NCBI RefSeq assembly: GCF_016924645.1
Contig: NZ_JAFFJV010000011.1
Coordinates: 124,001 to 188,000, forward strand
Length of the DNA stretch: 64,000 bases
Origin: Rufibacter psychrotolerans
GTDB taxonomy: Bacteria > Bacteroidota > Bacteroidia > Cytophagales > Hymenobacteraceae
Direction: 5' to 3'
A program made the position numbers and the translations under genes. Shown piece after piece: positions 18,134 to 28,100 of the stretch. Under the pieces are notes generated by a model that was not told the origin of the DNA, searched no databases, and worked only from the letters and a program-made list of their open reading frames with translations. Positions within the stretch are counted from its first letter, which is position 1. Each line of letters opens with the position of its first letter.

Positions 18134-18925
18134 ATGAGCGTTTTCAAGAAATTAGTAGCACTCTGCCTCTTCATGTACCTGCCGTTCCAGTCAATGGCGT
18201 GGGGCATGCTGGGCCACCGCATCGTGGGCGAGATTGCCGACCGGCACATCTCCTCCAAAACCAGGAAGAACATCAAGAAGATTCTGGGCAATGAGTCTAT
18301 TGCCATGGCCAGCAACTGGGCCGATTTCATCAAGTCTGACCCCGCGTACAACTACCTGGGCAACTGGCACTACATCAACCTGAAGCAAGGCTTGACCCAG
18401 GCTGAGGTGGAGAAGCACCTTCTGAACGATACCACCACCAACGCCTTCACACGCATCAACTTCCTTAAAAACGAGCTGAAGAAGAAGGACCTTGCGCAGG
18501 ATAAGAAAGTGATGTACCTGCGCCTGCTCATCCACTTTGTGGGCGATGTGCACCAACCCATGCACGTGGGCCGGCCAGAGGATCTGGGCGGCAACCGGGT
18601 GCGGGTGCAGTGGTTCAACCAGCCCTCTAACCTGCACCGCGTGTGGGACGAGCAACTGGTGGAGTACCAGGAGCTGAGCTACACCGAGTACACCGCCGCC
18701 ATCAACTTTGCTACCAGGAGCCAGGTAAAGACGTGGCAGCAGCAGCTCATGCCGCAGTGGTTCTTTGAGTCATACCAGATCGCCGACCGCTTGTACCAGG
18801 GCATCACCAAACCCGAGGAAAGATTGAGCTACCAGTACAACTTTGAGCACGTGCAAACCCTGAACGAGCAGCTCCTGAAAGGCGGGGTACGGCTGGCCGG
18901 AGTGCTGGACGAAATCTTCGGGTAA
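18134..18925 (+). CDS. S1/P1 family zinc-dependent nuclease
   Basis: A 263-residue secreted nuclease that cuts single-stranded DNA or RNA and may remove 3'-phosphates. The signal peptide ends after Ala22, making Trp23 the mature N-terminus, which is the first zinc ligand in this family (WGMLGHRIVGEIA). Other ligands lie in NWADFIK, NWHYINL, LIHFVGDVHQPMHVG and NLHRVWDE. All conserved His/Asp ligands of the three-zinc site appear present. Size is typical. It has its own promoter and is followed by a strong terminator. It probably acts in the periplasm or outside the cell in nucleic-acid scavenging. Confidence 0.92.
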   Translation: MSVFKKLVALCLFMYLPFQSMAWGMLGHRIVGEIADRHISSKTRKNIKKILGNESIAMASNWADFIKSDPAYNYLGNWHYINLKQGLTQAEVEKHLLNDTTTNAFTRINFLKNELKKKDLAQDKKVMYLRLLIHFVGDVHQPMHVGRPEDLGGNRVRVQWFNQPSNLHRVWDEQLVEYQELSYTEYTAAINFATRSQVKTWQQQLMPQWFFESYQIADRLYQGITKPEERLSYQYNFEHVQTLNEQLLKGGVRLAGVLDEIFG

Positions 18926-18965
18926 TTGTGATTCTTTCGTTTCTGGGGTAATATCCGGAAAACAT

Positions 18966-19012
18966 AGCAAGAAGGGCGGGCACTGCAAAAGTGCCCGCCC
19001 TTCTTGCTTTTT
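18966..19012. terminator. Strong bidirectional terminator
   Basis: An 18-bp perfect stem (AGCAAGAAGGGCGGGCAC and its complement) around a 7-nt loop, followed by CTTTTTC. It ends the nuclease transcript. Confidence 0.85.
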
Positions 19013-19025
19013 CAGAACATACCCC

Positions 19026-19245
19026 ACGCTCGCCACAGGCGAGTGTGCGCTATGGGGCGGCCTCTGGCCGCTATGCAGGAAAGTAGTGATTGGCTCGCTT
19101 TGGAATGAATGATTGGAGCTCTTCGCGGCCGGACCCCGCCTTATAGCCTACACTCGCACTCATATTGATTTTAACTATTCACCCCTTCCTCACTGCATAG
19201 CGGCCAGAGGCCGCCGGATTTCTCACACTCGCCAGAGGCGAGCGA
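19026..19245. repeat. P3 inverted-repeat pair
   Basis: Arms at about 19026-19075 and 19195-19245, each holding two small hairpins in series: a GCGGCC/GGCCGC block and a CTCGCC/GGCGAG block. The arms are inverted around about 120 bp without a recognisable gene. Two similar pairs lie at 41735-41863 and 42122-42351. This fills the 18926-19283 gap together with the terminator. Confidence 0.65.
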
Positions 19246-19283
19246 GGGAATATGTAAGCAGTTTGCCAAGAAAGGAGAATTGC

Positions 19284-20405
19284 TTACTGCTTCACTTTTA
19301 GTGCCCGCAGCTCTTCGTCAATTTTCTGGTTCCAGCGTTCCTGGGCCATGCGGTTAAGGCCGTGGCCGGTTTCGCCGTCGTATTGCTTCTGGAGGCGGTC
19401 CATTTCCCAGAGCGCTTCCAGGTACTGGTATTTGATGATGCTCTCGTAGTCTTCCAGCGTCAGTTTTTCGGGCTTGATGCGCTGTTTGTAGTGCTCAGAC
19501 ACCAATTTCACAATGTCAAAGTGCCGTTGCTCATGGTTCAGGGCGTAGTCGTTTTTGGCGCTGGGCAGCACTTTAGAGAGGTTGCGCAGAATATACGGTT
19601 TGGTAGACACCCGCACGTGAATCACGCCGTTCTGCACTGTGGCATAGATGTCGTTGGAGAGCCCGGGGAAGACCGACGCCGCAAACGAACCCGAAATACG
19701 CGAGCCACCCTGGAAATCACTCCAACTCAGCGGACGGCTAGGGTCGTAGAACAGGGTGTCATCGTCCTGGTTGCGGGTGTAGTCTTCAAAGGAGACTTTG
19801 ATTGACCGGGCCAGTTTCTCGTTGGTGGGTGCCTCTTGCTCTACCCAGGTGGTGAGATACCGCAACGACTCAGACAGCATCTTGCGCAGCGTAGGCTCCA
19901 CCACCGACTGGTTCCCGATGGGGCGGGCGTAGCGGGCCCCGCTCCTGTAGTCGAACAGATGCAGCCGCTTGCCTTCGCGCTGCACCTCAAAGGTGGCCAC
20001 AATCTGCATCTGCCCCTCTACCCGGGAACCCGAGGTTTGTTTCTCGGTGACCTGATATTCCTTCAAGCGCATGACAATGGGCCTGAGCTTAGGATTGTGC
20101 GAAAAGCTTTCCTTGATGTATTTCTTGATAGCAGGCACGCTGCCGCCCTGGAAGTCTACCGTCTTCGGTGTTGAACTCCCGGTGGAAGGAGTGGGCACCA
20201 ACAAACCCACGCCTTTGGCATTGGGGCGCTCGTCAATCACATCACTGATGTAGAACTCCCTGGTCTGGAACGGAAGCTGCTCAGATTTGAGCACCAGCGG
20301 TCCCATTTTAGCTATGGGTTGCCCCGCACCGCGCATCGCCAGCAGCGAGAGGACCAGCAGCGGCGCGGCCAGCAAGAAAAGCCCGCGCCGGAAATATGTT
20401 TTCAT
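19284..20405 (-). CDS. DUF922-like secreted protein, putative zinc protease
   Basis: A 373-residue protein with a signal peptide or membrane anchor (FRRGLFLLAAPLLVLSLLA). The C-terminal half contains LNHEQRHFDIVK with HEQRH at residues 291-295. It resembles the DUF922 family of predicted secreted zinc proteases, which carry an HEQxHFD motif and a preceding LSWSDFQG segment, also seen here. Function of the family is not established. The frame is open upstream to 20534; ATG 20405 is chosen because the signal peptide follows it directly. It is the first gene of a divergent pair with the small secreted protein at 20753. Confidence 0.7.
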   Translation of the reverse strand: MKTYFRRGLFLLAAPLLVLSLLAMRGAGQPIAKMGPLVLKSEQLPFQTREFYISDVIDERPNAKGVGLLVPTPSTGSSTPKTVDFQGGSVPAIKKYIKESFSHNPKLRPIVMRLKEYQVTEKQTSGSRVEGQMQIVATFEVQREGKRLHLFDYRSGARYARPIGNQSVVEPTLRKMLSESLRYLTTWVEQEAPTNEKLARSIKVSFEDYTRNQDDDTLFYDPSRPLSWSDFQGGSRISGSFAASVFPGLSNDIYATVQNGVIHVRVSTKPYILRNLSKVLPSAKNDYALNHEQRHFDIVKLVSEHYKQRIKPEKLTLEDYESIIKYQYLEALWEMDRLQKQYDGETGHGLNRMAQERWNQKIDEELRALKVKQ

Positions 20406-20752
20406 TTCGCCTCCGTATAAAATAGAAGCAAACTTAGAAGCCATGGTCGTACGATATGGTTTTGGAGAGTGCTGCCGTTGTAGAGAAAAGGCAGCTTTTG
20501 AGAAGAGAACATGCCGTTTAGGGCATGGGTTCAAAAGACCGAGTCTATGTAAACAGGTGAACAGGTGGGCAGTTGTAGGACAAAGGTTTTAAGGCTGTTT
20601 TCAGGAAAACAGGCCCAAAACGGGACTGTCACTTAGTTGCGATTTTCTCCGGTTGCCTTTGGCTTTTGTGTAGCGGGTGGAAAGCAACGTGTCCTTGAGC
20701 CCTGAAGCCGCCTTGCTGCTTGCCTACTTTCAATAGGATGTATCTCAATATT
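20406..20752. other. Divergent intergenic region
   Basis: No gene was seen between the divergent DUF922-like gene and the small secreted-protein gene. It holds a P1 copy at 20584-20624. A possible -7 element TACTTTCA lies at 20725-20732, facing right, about 20 bp before the ATG at 20753. Confidence 0.5.
20584..20624. repeat. P1 palindromic repeat copy
   Basis: AGGTTTTAAGGCTGTTTTC on the left, GGAAAACAGGCCCAAAACGGG on the right. One of the better-paired copies. Confidence 0.75.
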
Positions 20753-21133
20753 ATGGAAAAGAAGATCTTACTGGGTGGGGTGCTGTTGCTGCTGGCGAAC
20801 ATGGCCGTGGCCCAGACACCCTCCGATAGCCTCCATCCGAGGCCAAACCCCTCACAAGCCCCGAAACTCAAGATTGAGCCTTTCAGGAAGGATCAACTCT
20901 TTCAGAAGTCTCCCCTAAAGCTGTACGCCGATGCCCTTCCCCAAGCCCAGGCTTTTGCAGGGGAAGAAACCATCATCTACAGCAACATGCCGCAGGCCAA
21001 GTTCGGGCGGAAGCAAGACGATTTGCCTGTGGTCAAACCAGAGGCCAGGGTGCACCACCACCTGCTGAAGAAGAAATACAAAGTGCTGCCGGTGCCTAAG
21101 AACTCAGGCGTTGAGTCTGAGGGATTGGAATAA
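20753..21133 (+). CDS. Small secreted protein of unknown function
   Basis: Not recognised. From ATG 20753 it is 126 residues, with a clear signal peptide (MEKKILLGGVLLLLANMAVA, cleavage before QTPSD). The mature part is Pro- and Lys-rich without Cys. Other in-frame starts upstream (TTG 20720, ATG 20738) give a weaker signal. A possible -7 element just upstream (20725-20732) would exclude the TTG. It is followed by a strong terminator shared with prfB on the other strand. Confidence 0.65.
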   Translation: MEKKILLGGVLLLLANMAVAQTPSDSLHPRPNPSQAPKLKIEPFRKDQLFQKSPLKLYADALPQAQAFAGEETIIYSNMPQAKFGRKQDDLPVVKPEARVHHHLLKKKYKVLPVPKNSGVESEGLE

Positions 21134-21177
21134 CTTTTCTGCGTTTTTGCGGTCTTTTCCCAAATAGCTATCAAAAA

Positions 21178-21218
21178 CAAAGGCCTTTCTGAGCTGCTCA
21201 GAAAGGCCTTTGTTTTTG
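21178..21218. terminator. Bidirectional terminator between convergent genes
   Basis: A perfect 16-bp stem (arms 21178-21193 and 21197-21212, CAAAGGCCTTTCTGAG type) with a 3-nt loop and TTTTT on the plus strand. It serves the small secreted-protein gene and, on the other strand, prfB. Confidence 0.85.
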
Positions 21219-21234
21219 TAAACGCATCAGGTGT

Positions 21235-22312
21235 TTAAGCTTGCATCAGGTACGCCTTGATGTATTCATCCAGGTCGCCGTCCAGCACGTTCTGCACGTC
21301 TGAACGCTCCACGCCGGTTCTGATGTCTTTCACCAGTTTGTACGGGTGCAGCACGTAGTTCCGGATCTGCGAACCGAAATCAATGCGTTTCTTGGTGCTT
21401 TCCAGCTTGTCGCGTTCCTCGTTGCGCTTGTTGATCTCAATCTGGTAGAGCTGCGATTTCAGCATCCGGATGGCGTGCTCTTTGTTCATGAGCTGCGAGC
21501 GCTCAATCTGGCAGGCAATCACAATCCCAGACGGTTTGTGTTTCAAACGCACGGCGGTTTCCACCTTGTTCACGTTCTGACCACCCGCACCACCGGAACG
21601 GAAGGTATCCCACTCAATATCGGCGGGGTTCACGTTGATCTCAATGGTATCGTCTACAATAGGGTAGGCGAACACGGAGGCAAACGACGTATGGCGACGT
21701 CCGCCGGAATCGAACGGAGAAATACGCACCAGGCGGTGCACGCCAATTTCGGCCTTCAGATAGCCGTAGGCAAAATCGCCCTCAAATTGCAAAGTAGCTG
21801 ATTTAATCCCGGCACCTTCGCCCGGCTGGAAGTCGATCTGTTTCACGGAATAGCCTTTGCGCTCGCCCCACATGAGGTACATGCGGTAGAGCATCTCGGC
21901 CCAGTCCTGGCTTTCGGTTCCGCCGGCCCCGGAGTTTACTTCCAGAATGGCGCCCAGCTGGTCTTCCTCGTTGCTGAGCATCCGCTTGAACTCCAGGTTC
22001 TCCACGGTTTCCTCGGCGGCTTTGAACTCGGCGTTCATGTCTTCTTCAGACACTTCGCCTTCCTTGTAAAAGTCGAAGAGCACTTCTACGTCCTCCACGG
22101 CCTTGGAAGTAGCTTCAAAGTCATCGGTCCAGGTCTTCAGGCTCTTGGCCTCCTTCAGCACTGTTTCGGCTTTCTTGGGATCATCCCAGAAGTCTGGGGC
22201 AGTGGATTGCGCCTCAATGGCTGTTACTTGTTCTTTCTTGGCATCGTAGTCAAAGATACCTCCTCAACGCCTCTACACGGCCTTTCAATTCTTTTATCTG
22301 GTCTTGGGTCAT
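21235..22312 (-). CDS. prfB: Peptide chain release factor 2 with programmed +1 frameshift
   Basis: RF2 releases the peptide at UGA and UAA codons. The gene starts at ATG 22312 and reads 20 codons (start [12 protein letters not shown]) to an in-frame TGA at 22252-22250. A +1 shift at CTT TGA C then continues for 338 codons, total about 358 residues, a normal RF2 length. The GGQ peptidyl-release motif ([11 protein letters not shown]) is at about residues 243-245. The stop-codon recognition SPF tripeptide is at about 198-200. An ordinary ORF finder sees only the part from 22161. High RF2 would favour termination and low RF2 the shift, giving autoregulation. Confidence 0.96.
22249..22264 (-). promoter_or_regulatory. 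Programmed +1 frameshift signal of prfB
   Basis: Read on the minus strand this is AGGAGG, TAT, CTT, TGA, C. An internal Shine-Dalgarno-like AGGAGG sits 3 nt before the CTT slip codon, followed by the in-frame TGA and a C. This is the classical RF2 recoding site. The internal SD is notable because Bacteroidota rarely use SD for initiation. Confidence 0.95.
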
Positions 22313-22340
22313 AGGTTCAAAATGCTAAAAGCAGTATGCG

Positions 22341-22375
22341 CAAAGATAGTGGTTATAAGGGAAGATGGTGTAAAA
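22341..22375 (-). promoter_or_regulatory. Probable prfB promoter
   Basis: On the minus strand TATCTTTG (22348-22341) matches the -7 element exactly. A T-rich TTTTA about 22 nt upstream may serve as -33. The predicted start is about 25 nt before the prfB ATG. Confidence 0.6.
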
Positions 22376-22425
22376 GGTTAGATATCAGGCCAGGGTTGGT
22401 TTGACAATTATGGACCATGCGGTAT

Positions 22426-22586
22426 GTAGCGGCGTTACCCTGTACCGCCGTGGCTCCACGCAGCGATTTCGGATGAGGTCGCTGAGAACCGCCTTTGCCA
22501 TTATTTTCCCCGCAGGGGAGAAAAGGTTTGTTCTGGGTGAGCCCATCATTTCCATAGAACCACGGCGTTACAGGTAAGGCCGCTAC
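22426..22586. repeat. P7 inverted-repeat pair
   Basis: Arms at 22426-22458 and 22557-22586: GTAGCGGCGTTACC type on the left and GGTAAGGCCGCTAC type on the right, both including a CGCCGTGG block. Only one pair was seen in the window. A small hairpin (TTTTCCCC / GGGGAGAAAA) lies between the arms. With the following P2 module and P1 copy it fills the 22313-22714 gap; no gene was seen. Confidence 0.6.
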
Positions 22587-22596
22587 GCCTCTTGCT

Positions 22597-22640
22597 CAAA
22601 AGACCTCGTAGTGTGCGCAGTTCCTACGAGTGTCTAAGCC
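22597..22640 (+). repeat. P2 module, solitary
   Basis: CAAAAGACCTCGTAG, then TTCCTACGAGTGTCTAAGCC. It matches the outer part of the P2 arms at 17153-17198 and 59616-59657. Confidence 0.6.
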
Positions 22641-22650
22641 AAAAACAAAA

Positions 22651-22696
22651 AATCCGTTCCAGAGCCGTTTTTCAGAAAACAACCCCGAAACGGATT
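22651..22696. terminator. P1 copy acting as ilvE terminator
   Basis: A P1 palindrome with outer AATCCGTT/AACGGATT pairing. On the minus strand, 19 bp after the ilvE stop, it is followed by TTTTTTG, the form of an intrinsic terminator. Confidence 0.7.
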
Positions 22697-22714
22697 TTTA
22701 AAAGATAGAAAAAT

Positions 22715-23785
22715 TTAAACCACTGGCACTACCCACCCGTGCGGGTCGGGCGCCAGGCCGTAGCGGATGTTATCCAGTTCCACGGAGATCTTGTTGGAGA
22801 GGGCACGCTCTTCTACCGGCGGCAATACCATCTCATCTCCCCTAAAGGTGATGGACTTGATGTGCGCGATGGTGGCGGCGGTGCCAGTACCAAAGGCATC
22901 CTGCAGTTTGCCGGCCTGGTAGGCGTCTACAATCTCCTGGATCTGGATTCTGCGCTCTTCTACCGGAACACCCCAGTCGCGGGCCAGCTGCAGCACGCTA
23001 TCGCGGGTAACGCCGGCCAGGATGGAGGTGCTGAGGGCAGGAGTTACCAGCTTGCCGTCAATCACGAACATCACGTTCATGGTACCGGACTCTTCAATGT
23101 AGTTGTGCTCGCGGCCATCGGTCCAGATGATTTGGTGGTAGCCTTCCTCGTGGGCCAGTTTGGCGGGCAGCAAAGAACCGCCGTAGTTTCCGGCCGCCTT
23201 GGCGTAGCCAAAACCACCTTCTACGGCGCGGGTGTAGTGCTCCTCAATTTTCACGCGCACGGGCTCGGCGTAGTAGCTGCTGGCGGGGCTGCAGAAAATG
23301 ATGAACTTGTACTCGGTGGCCGGACGAACGCCCAACAGTCCTTCAGAGCCGAACATTACCGGCCGGATGTAGAGCGAGAAGCCCGGGCGTTGCGGCACCC
23401 AGTCGGCGTCCAGGGCCACCAGTTGCTTGAGGCCCTCCATGAACAGGTCTTCCGGAATCTCGGGCATGCACAGGCGCTTGGCCGATTCATTCAACCGGGC
23501 CCAGTTGGCCTGCGGACGGAACAGCACCACTTCGCCCTCCTGCGTTTTGTAGGCTTTCATGCCTTCAAACAGGGCTTGCCCGTAGTGCAGGGCAGCGGTG
23601 GCCGGACTCAACTCAATGGGCCCAAACGGCAAGATGTGGGGCTCCTGCCAGGCACCGTCCTTGTAGTCAATCACCAGCATGTGGTCGGCAAAGACTTTCC
23701 CGAACTGCAGGTTCTCCAGGTCAAGGTTGGCGAGTTGGCTGGCCGTGGTAACGGTGGTATGAATAGGCATGGATTCTGTTTGCAT
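22715..23785 (-). CDS. ilvE: Branched-chain amino acid aminotransferase
   Basis: A 356-residue PLP enzyme (fold type IV) that transfers the amino group between glutamate and the keto acids of Leu, Ile and Val. The catalytic Lys is Lys196 in GYAKAAGNYGGS. FGPIELSPATAALHYGQALFEG contacts the substrate end, and EESGTMNVMFV and GTGTAATI bind the PLP phosphate and substrate. Length fits the eukaryote-like BCAT subgroup common in Bacteroidota. A second Met at residue 6 is an alternative start. It appears monocistronic with a P1 palindrome as its terminator. Confidence 0.95.
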   Translation of the reverse strand: MQTESMPIHTTVTTASQLANLDLENLQFGKVFADHMLVIDYKDGAWQEPHILPFGPIELSPATAALHYGQALFEGMKAYKTQEGEVVLFRPQANWARLNESAKRLCMPEIPEDLFMEGLKQLVALDADWVPQRPGFSLYIRPVMFGSEGLLGVRPATEYKFIIFCSPASSYYAEPVRVKIEEHYTRAVEGGFGYAKAAGNYGGSLLPAKLAHEEGYHQIIWTDGREHNYIEESGTMNVMFVIDGKLVTPALSTSILAGVTRDSVLQLARDWGVPVEERRIQIQEIVDAYQAGKLQDAFGTGTAATIAHIKSITFRGDEMVLPPVEERALSNKISVELDNIRYGLAPDPHGWVVPVV

Positions 23786-23833
23786 AGGTTAGGTGTTAGA
23801 GGTAAGTATTGTACGCATTTCTGGCAATTCTGA

Positions 23834-23860
23834 ATAAAAAAAGCCTCACATACGAGGCTT
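23834..23860 (-). terminator. Terminator overlapping the end of the adenosyltransferase gene
   Basis: The AAGCCTC/GAGGCTT stem (23841-23847 and 23854-23860) is followed on the minus strand by TTTTTTT. The stem includes the last codons and stop of the upstream gene, so terminator and coding end overlap. Confidence 0.75.
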
Positions 23861-24397
23861 CCAAGTTATTTCTTTTACTCCTAATTCAAAACCCACGGCG
23901 CGGCTTAACACAAAAAGGAAGTCAGAAAGACGGTTCAGGTATTTCACCACCAGGTCATCTACGTGCGATTCTTCCTGCAGCGCAATGGCTAGGCGCTCTG
24001 CCCGGCGGCACACGGTGCGGGCCACGTGGCAGAACGAGACCGCCGGGTGCCCGCCGGGCAAGACAAAGCTGCGGAGCGGGGGCAGGCGCTGGTCCAGCAG
24101 GTCCATCTGCTCTTCCAGCAATTGAATGTCAGCCTCATGCAGGTCAGGGGTCTGGACCTTGCCTTCCTTGTCTGGGTCGGTGGCCAGGGTGGAGCCGATG
24201 GTGAACAGGCGGTCCTGGATCTCGGAGAAGATCTCCTGGCGCTTCTGGTTCACTTCCTGGTCGCGCACCACGCCAATAAAGGAGTTGAGCTCGTCTACGG
24301 TGCCGTAGGCCTCTATGCGCAGGTGCGATTTCTTGACGCGGGTACCGCCAATGAGGGAGGTTTCGCCCTTGTCGCCGGTTTTGGTGTAGATCTTCAT
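23846..24397 (-). CDS. Cob(I)alamin adenosyltransferase, PduO type
   Basis: A 183-residue ATP:corrinoid adenosyltransferase that makes adenosylcobalamin. The ATP-binding N-terminal [16 protein letters not shown] is at residues 5-20, and the second conserved block [19 protein letters not shown] with RAER follows in the helical part. Length is typical. Its ATG overlaps the stop of the upstream ABC ATPase gene by 4 bp, so it is the last gene of the plsC-gatC-TPR-ABC operon. The link with the others looks organisational rather than functional. Confidence 0.92.
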   Translation of the reverse strand: MKIYTKTGDKGETSLIGGTRVKKSHLRIEAYGTVDELNSFIGVVRDQEVNQKRQEIFSEIQDRLFTIGSTLATDPDKEGKVQTPDLHEADIQLLEEQMDLLDQRLPPLRSFVLPGGHPAVSFCHVARTVCRRAERLAIALQEESHVDDLVVKYLNRLSDFLFVLSRAVGFELGVKEITWKPRM

Positions 24398-25128
24398 TGA
24401 GGGGAGTCTAAAGCGGCCGCCTGCAGGGCAGGCACCGTGATGTTTTCATTGATGAGGTCAGACTCAATCAGGCCGTCGCGCAGGCGCACAATGCGGTGGG
24501 CGTAATGGGCGATGTCGTCTTCGTGGGTTACCATAATGATGGTGTTGCCCTTGGCGTGCAGGTTCTCAAAGAGACCCATGATCTCATAAGAGGTCTTGGT
24601 GTCCAGGTTACCGGTAGGCTCATCGGCCAGGATAATGCTGGGGTCGTTCACCAGAGCCCGGGCTATGGCCACGCGCTGGCGCTGCCCGCCCGAGAGCTCA
24701 TTGGGCTTGTGTCTGGCCCGGGAGCCCAGGCCCACGCTGTTCAGGGCCTCCATGGCCCGTTCTTCGCGCTCGGCTTTGCCGTAACCGGCGTAGATGAGCG
24801 GCAGGGCCACGTTGTCCAGCGAGGTAGACCGGGGCAGCAGGTTGAACGTCTGGAACACGAAACCAATCTCTTTGTTGCGCACCGTGGCCAGCTCGTTGTC
24901 TGCCATGTTGCTGACATCGCTGCCGTTGAGGATGTACGTGCCCGAGGTGGGCGTGTCCAGGCAGCCCACAATATTCATGAGCGTGGATTTGCCGGAGCCG
25001 GACGGACCCATGAACGCCACGTACTCGCCCCGCTTTATCTCAATGGAAATAGACCGCAGCGCATGGATGGTCTCCGTGCCCATCTGGTAAACTTTGGAGA
25101 TATTCTCGGTTTTGATGATGGTGCTCAT
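24394..25128 (-). CDS. ABC transporter ATP-binding protein, MacB/LolD type
   Basis: A 244-residue ABC ATPase. Walker [10 protein letters not shown] is at residues 41-49, then the Q-loop ([11 protein letters not shown]), signature [15 protein letters not shown], Walker [13 protein letters not shown] and the His-switch VTHEDD. The [15 protein letters not shown] segment and [11 protein letters not shown] start place it with MacB/LolD-type exporters, which normally partner with a FtsX-fold permease. No such permease is adjacent; the upstream gene is a TPR membrane protein. The frame is open to 25260, but ATG 25128 is the family start. The gap to the upstream gene is 10 bp. Confidence 0.93.
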   Translation of the reverse strand: MSTIIKTENISKVYQMGTETIHALRSISIEIKRGEYVAFMGPSGSGKSTLMNIVGCLDTPTSGTYILNGSDVSNMADNELATVRNKEIGFVFQTFNLLPRSTSLDNVALPLIYAGYGKAEREERAMEALNSVGLGSRARHKPNELSGGQRQRVAIARALVNDPSIILADEPTGNLDTKTSYEIMGLFENLHAKGNTIIMVTHEDDIAHYAHRIVRLRDGLIESDLINENITVPALQAAALDSPQ

Positions 25129-25138
25129 AGGTATGCTT

Positions 25139-28100
25139 TTATTGCCACTCCTGCTGCAAGGCCTCGCTGGCCTGGAGTTGGGGCTCAATTTCTCTTTTAA
25201 AAGTAAGGTATTCCGCAGGACTAACCAAAGGCTCCAGCTGCTCCAGGCCCTGCAGGGCATATTCGCGCAGGCCCTGGCTCAAAGCAATTTTCACGTAGGC
25301 CTTGCGCAGCACCACCGACGCCGGGTTGTAACTAATACCCTCCAGCAGCAGGTCATAGGCCCGCATGGGCTGTTTCTGGGCCACAAAGAAATCGGCGGCG
25401 GCCAGGTGCGCTGGCTCAGAGCCGGGAGCCCGCTGCAGCAGCTGGGTAAAGAGATTAGTCGCCGCTTTGCCGTTTTTATTACGCTGGGCTAGCAGTGCCT
25501 GGTAATAGAGCCTGGTGCCGGCGTCCTGCGGAGCGAAGTACAGGGTAGGCAATTGCTGGCTCAGGGTCTGCCACTGCTCGGTCTTCCACCACAGCTCAGC
25601 CTGTAGGGCGCTGGCCTGCGATTTTAGGCTGTTTTTAGGAAAACTGGCCGGAAAATGGATCTGCAGCAGGTTGGCGGCAGTAGGGTAAGTGCCTTCCTGA
25701 ATGTACCTGCTCACTAGGGGCAGCGCCGCCGCGGGCGCCAAGGCCGGAGTAGTGATGGCGTTGGCCACCGCCTCTACCTGGGCCAGGGGCAGGGAGGGCG
25801 CCCGCAGCTGCAGAAACTGCACCTTCAAAGAATCGGGGGCGTTCACCGCCTGCTCAGGGGTAATCTGGGTAGCGAAGGCCAACTGGGTAGCGGCTTTCTG
25901 CTGCCAGGGCTCGGGGAAATCGGTAGTATTGAGCGCGATGCCGGCCGCCTGCGGGAAATTACCGGCCAAAGCGTAGGCTACCACGGCGTGCAGGTGGGCG
26001 TCACGGTACCCGGCCTGGCGCGCGCGCTGGAAGTAGTCGGCGGCCAAGGGGTACAGTTTGCCTTGCAGCATCCACTGGCCCAGAATGTCATAGTAGTAGC
26101 CGGCGGTGCCTTCGCTGTTGAGCGCCAGGTTCTCCAGAATGGCTTTGGCCTGCACGGGTTGCGGGTTAGCGGCCGTGCCTTGGTGCAGCAAGAGGGCCCG
26201 TACCAGGTTCAGGTCATCCAGAAACGCCTGGTTGGCTTCTTGCCGCAACAGCACGTTCAGGCGCTGAAGGGTGGCACTGTCGTTCTTTTCAGGCTGCAGC
26301 AGTTGACGGTTGTAGAAACGGGCGAAGGTTTGGGTGCTCAGCACACTGTCTTGTGCCTGCGCCGGAAGGTTCTGGGGTTTTGGGGCTCCAAGGGCCAGCG
26401 CAATGGCCAGCCGGTTGGCCTGTAACGGAGCGTAGCTGCCTGGAGCATATTTCTCCGAGAATTCTTTGGCCTGCTGCGGAAAGTTGTGGCTGGCCAGGAA
26501 CGCCAGTTGGTTGGCCTGAATGACTTCCTGCTCTTTGCTCTGCGCCAGGGCCGCGTCTAAGTAAAACGCCGCCGAGTCAACAAAGGAGGTCGTGCCGTAC
26601 AGCAGGCCCAGGTTGTTGAGGAGCGGGGCGTGGTCGGGGTACTTTTTCACGGCCTCCTGCAGCACCTTCAGGTGGTCAAACAGGTCAGACGGGGCGGTGA
26701 ACAGGCTGGCCAGGCGCAGGTACGCTTCCGGCGAGGGCTTCCGTTCCAAAACTTCTTCCAGGCGCTGCATCTCCAGGGTGCGGCTGCCGCCCAGGCGGTA
26801 CAGGTCGGCTAAGGCGAGGCTGGAGCGTTGGTTGTTGCGGGTTTGCAGGCTGGCCTCGTTGTAGAACTGCTCGGCCAGCAGCGGCGTGTCTTCGGTCTGG
26901 CGGTACAGGTCGCCCAGGTAATTGTAGTAACCGGCCTGGTGCTGCAGGTAGGGGGCGTAATTGCTCCGGAACAGCAGGATCACCGCCAGCGTGGTGCCCA
27001 TGAGATACACCGTGAAAAAAGCCAGCTTCTTGGGGTCATACACCACTTTGTACACCCGCAGTTTCTGCTTGATCAAGGGGCCGAAGTTCACCAGCACGTA
27101 CAGGAAAAACGCGGTGCCGTACGAAAGGTGCGTGAGGATGATGGAACTGCGGTAGGCCTGCACCAGCGGGTCGTTGGCCATCAGCAGAGCGTAGCCCAGG
27201 TTCAGAAACGTCAGAAAGGCCAGCAGCAGGTACAGGGGAACTGCCTCTGTCTCGAACTGGAAGAAGCGGGTATACTGTACCTGGCGCTGCTTCAGGCCCC
27301 ATAGCCCCACCAGGGCCGAGCACAGGAAAACCACCAGTGCGTCTAGCCCGGCAAACTCTGCCTCAATGGTACCAATCTGCCGAAGGTAGAGTAGCAACAG
27401 GTTGCCCAAATACAGCACACTAATGAGCACGAACTGCACCAAGCCAAACCGGCGCTGCGGTTGTTGCGCCTGCGTGTTGAACCACAGCAAGCCGTGCAGG
27501 TTCTCATAGGCCACCAGCACCATGAACAAGACTGCCGCCACAAAGCTGGCCAGGGTGGCATGGTTCACCACGTGTAGGGCGGTAAGCGGGGCCGCCAGTG
27601 GCGAGAAGTGGAAAAGCGCCCAGGCCAGCAGCGCCAGTATGGCCCCAAAAACCAGAAAACGGCCCAAAAACCGGACCCGGGTCCAGAAGGCCTGAAACCC
27701 GAAGCTCACCAGCGCCAGAATGCCCAGGGTTGCCCCCAATAGCACCCGGCTGGTAGGGGAGAAAATGCCCAGCAGATCAAGGTTGAGGGTAGCCAGCCAG
27801 AGCATGCCCAAAGATACCGCCACATAAAATGGTATTCGCCGCAGGGTGCTCGCCAGGGTCCAGAAAAAGGCCAGGGCCACGGCCAGGCCGGCAAAGTAGG
27901 TCCAGGTGGCCCACAGCGGCAACTGCATGTCGCCAATGGTGTACCGCTCAGAAACCAGGTAGGCGTTGACTTCTACCCGCATGGGGGTGAGCAGAGGAGA
28001 AGAAGGGCTAAGGTGCGCCTCGGCGGGAAAGAGCTCGGCTTGCTTCTCCAGCGGGAACACTAATTGATGACCGTTGTAAAAGCCCCAGAGGCCCAAAGCA

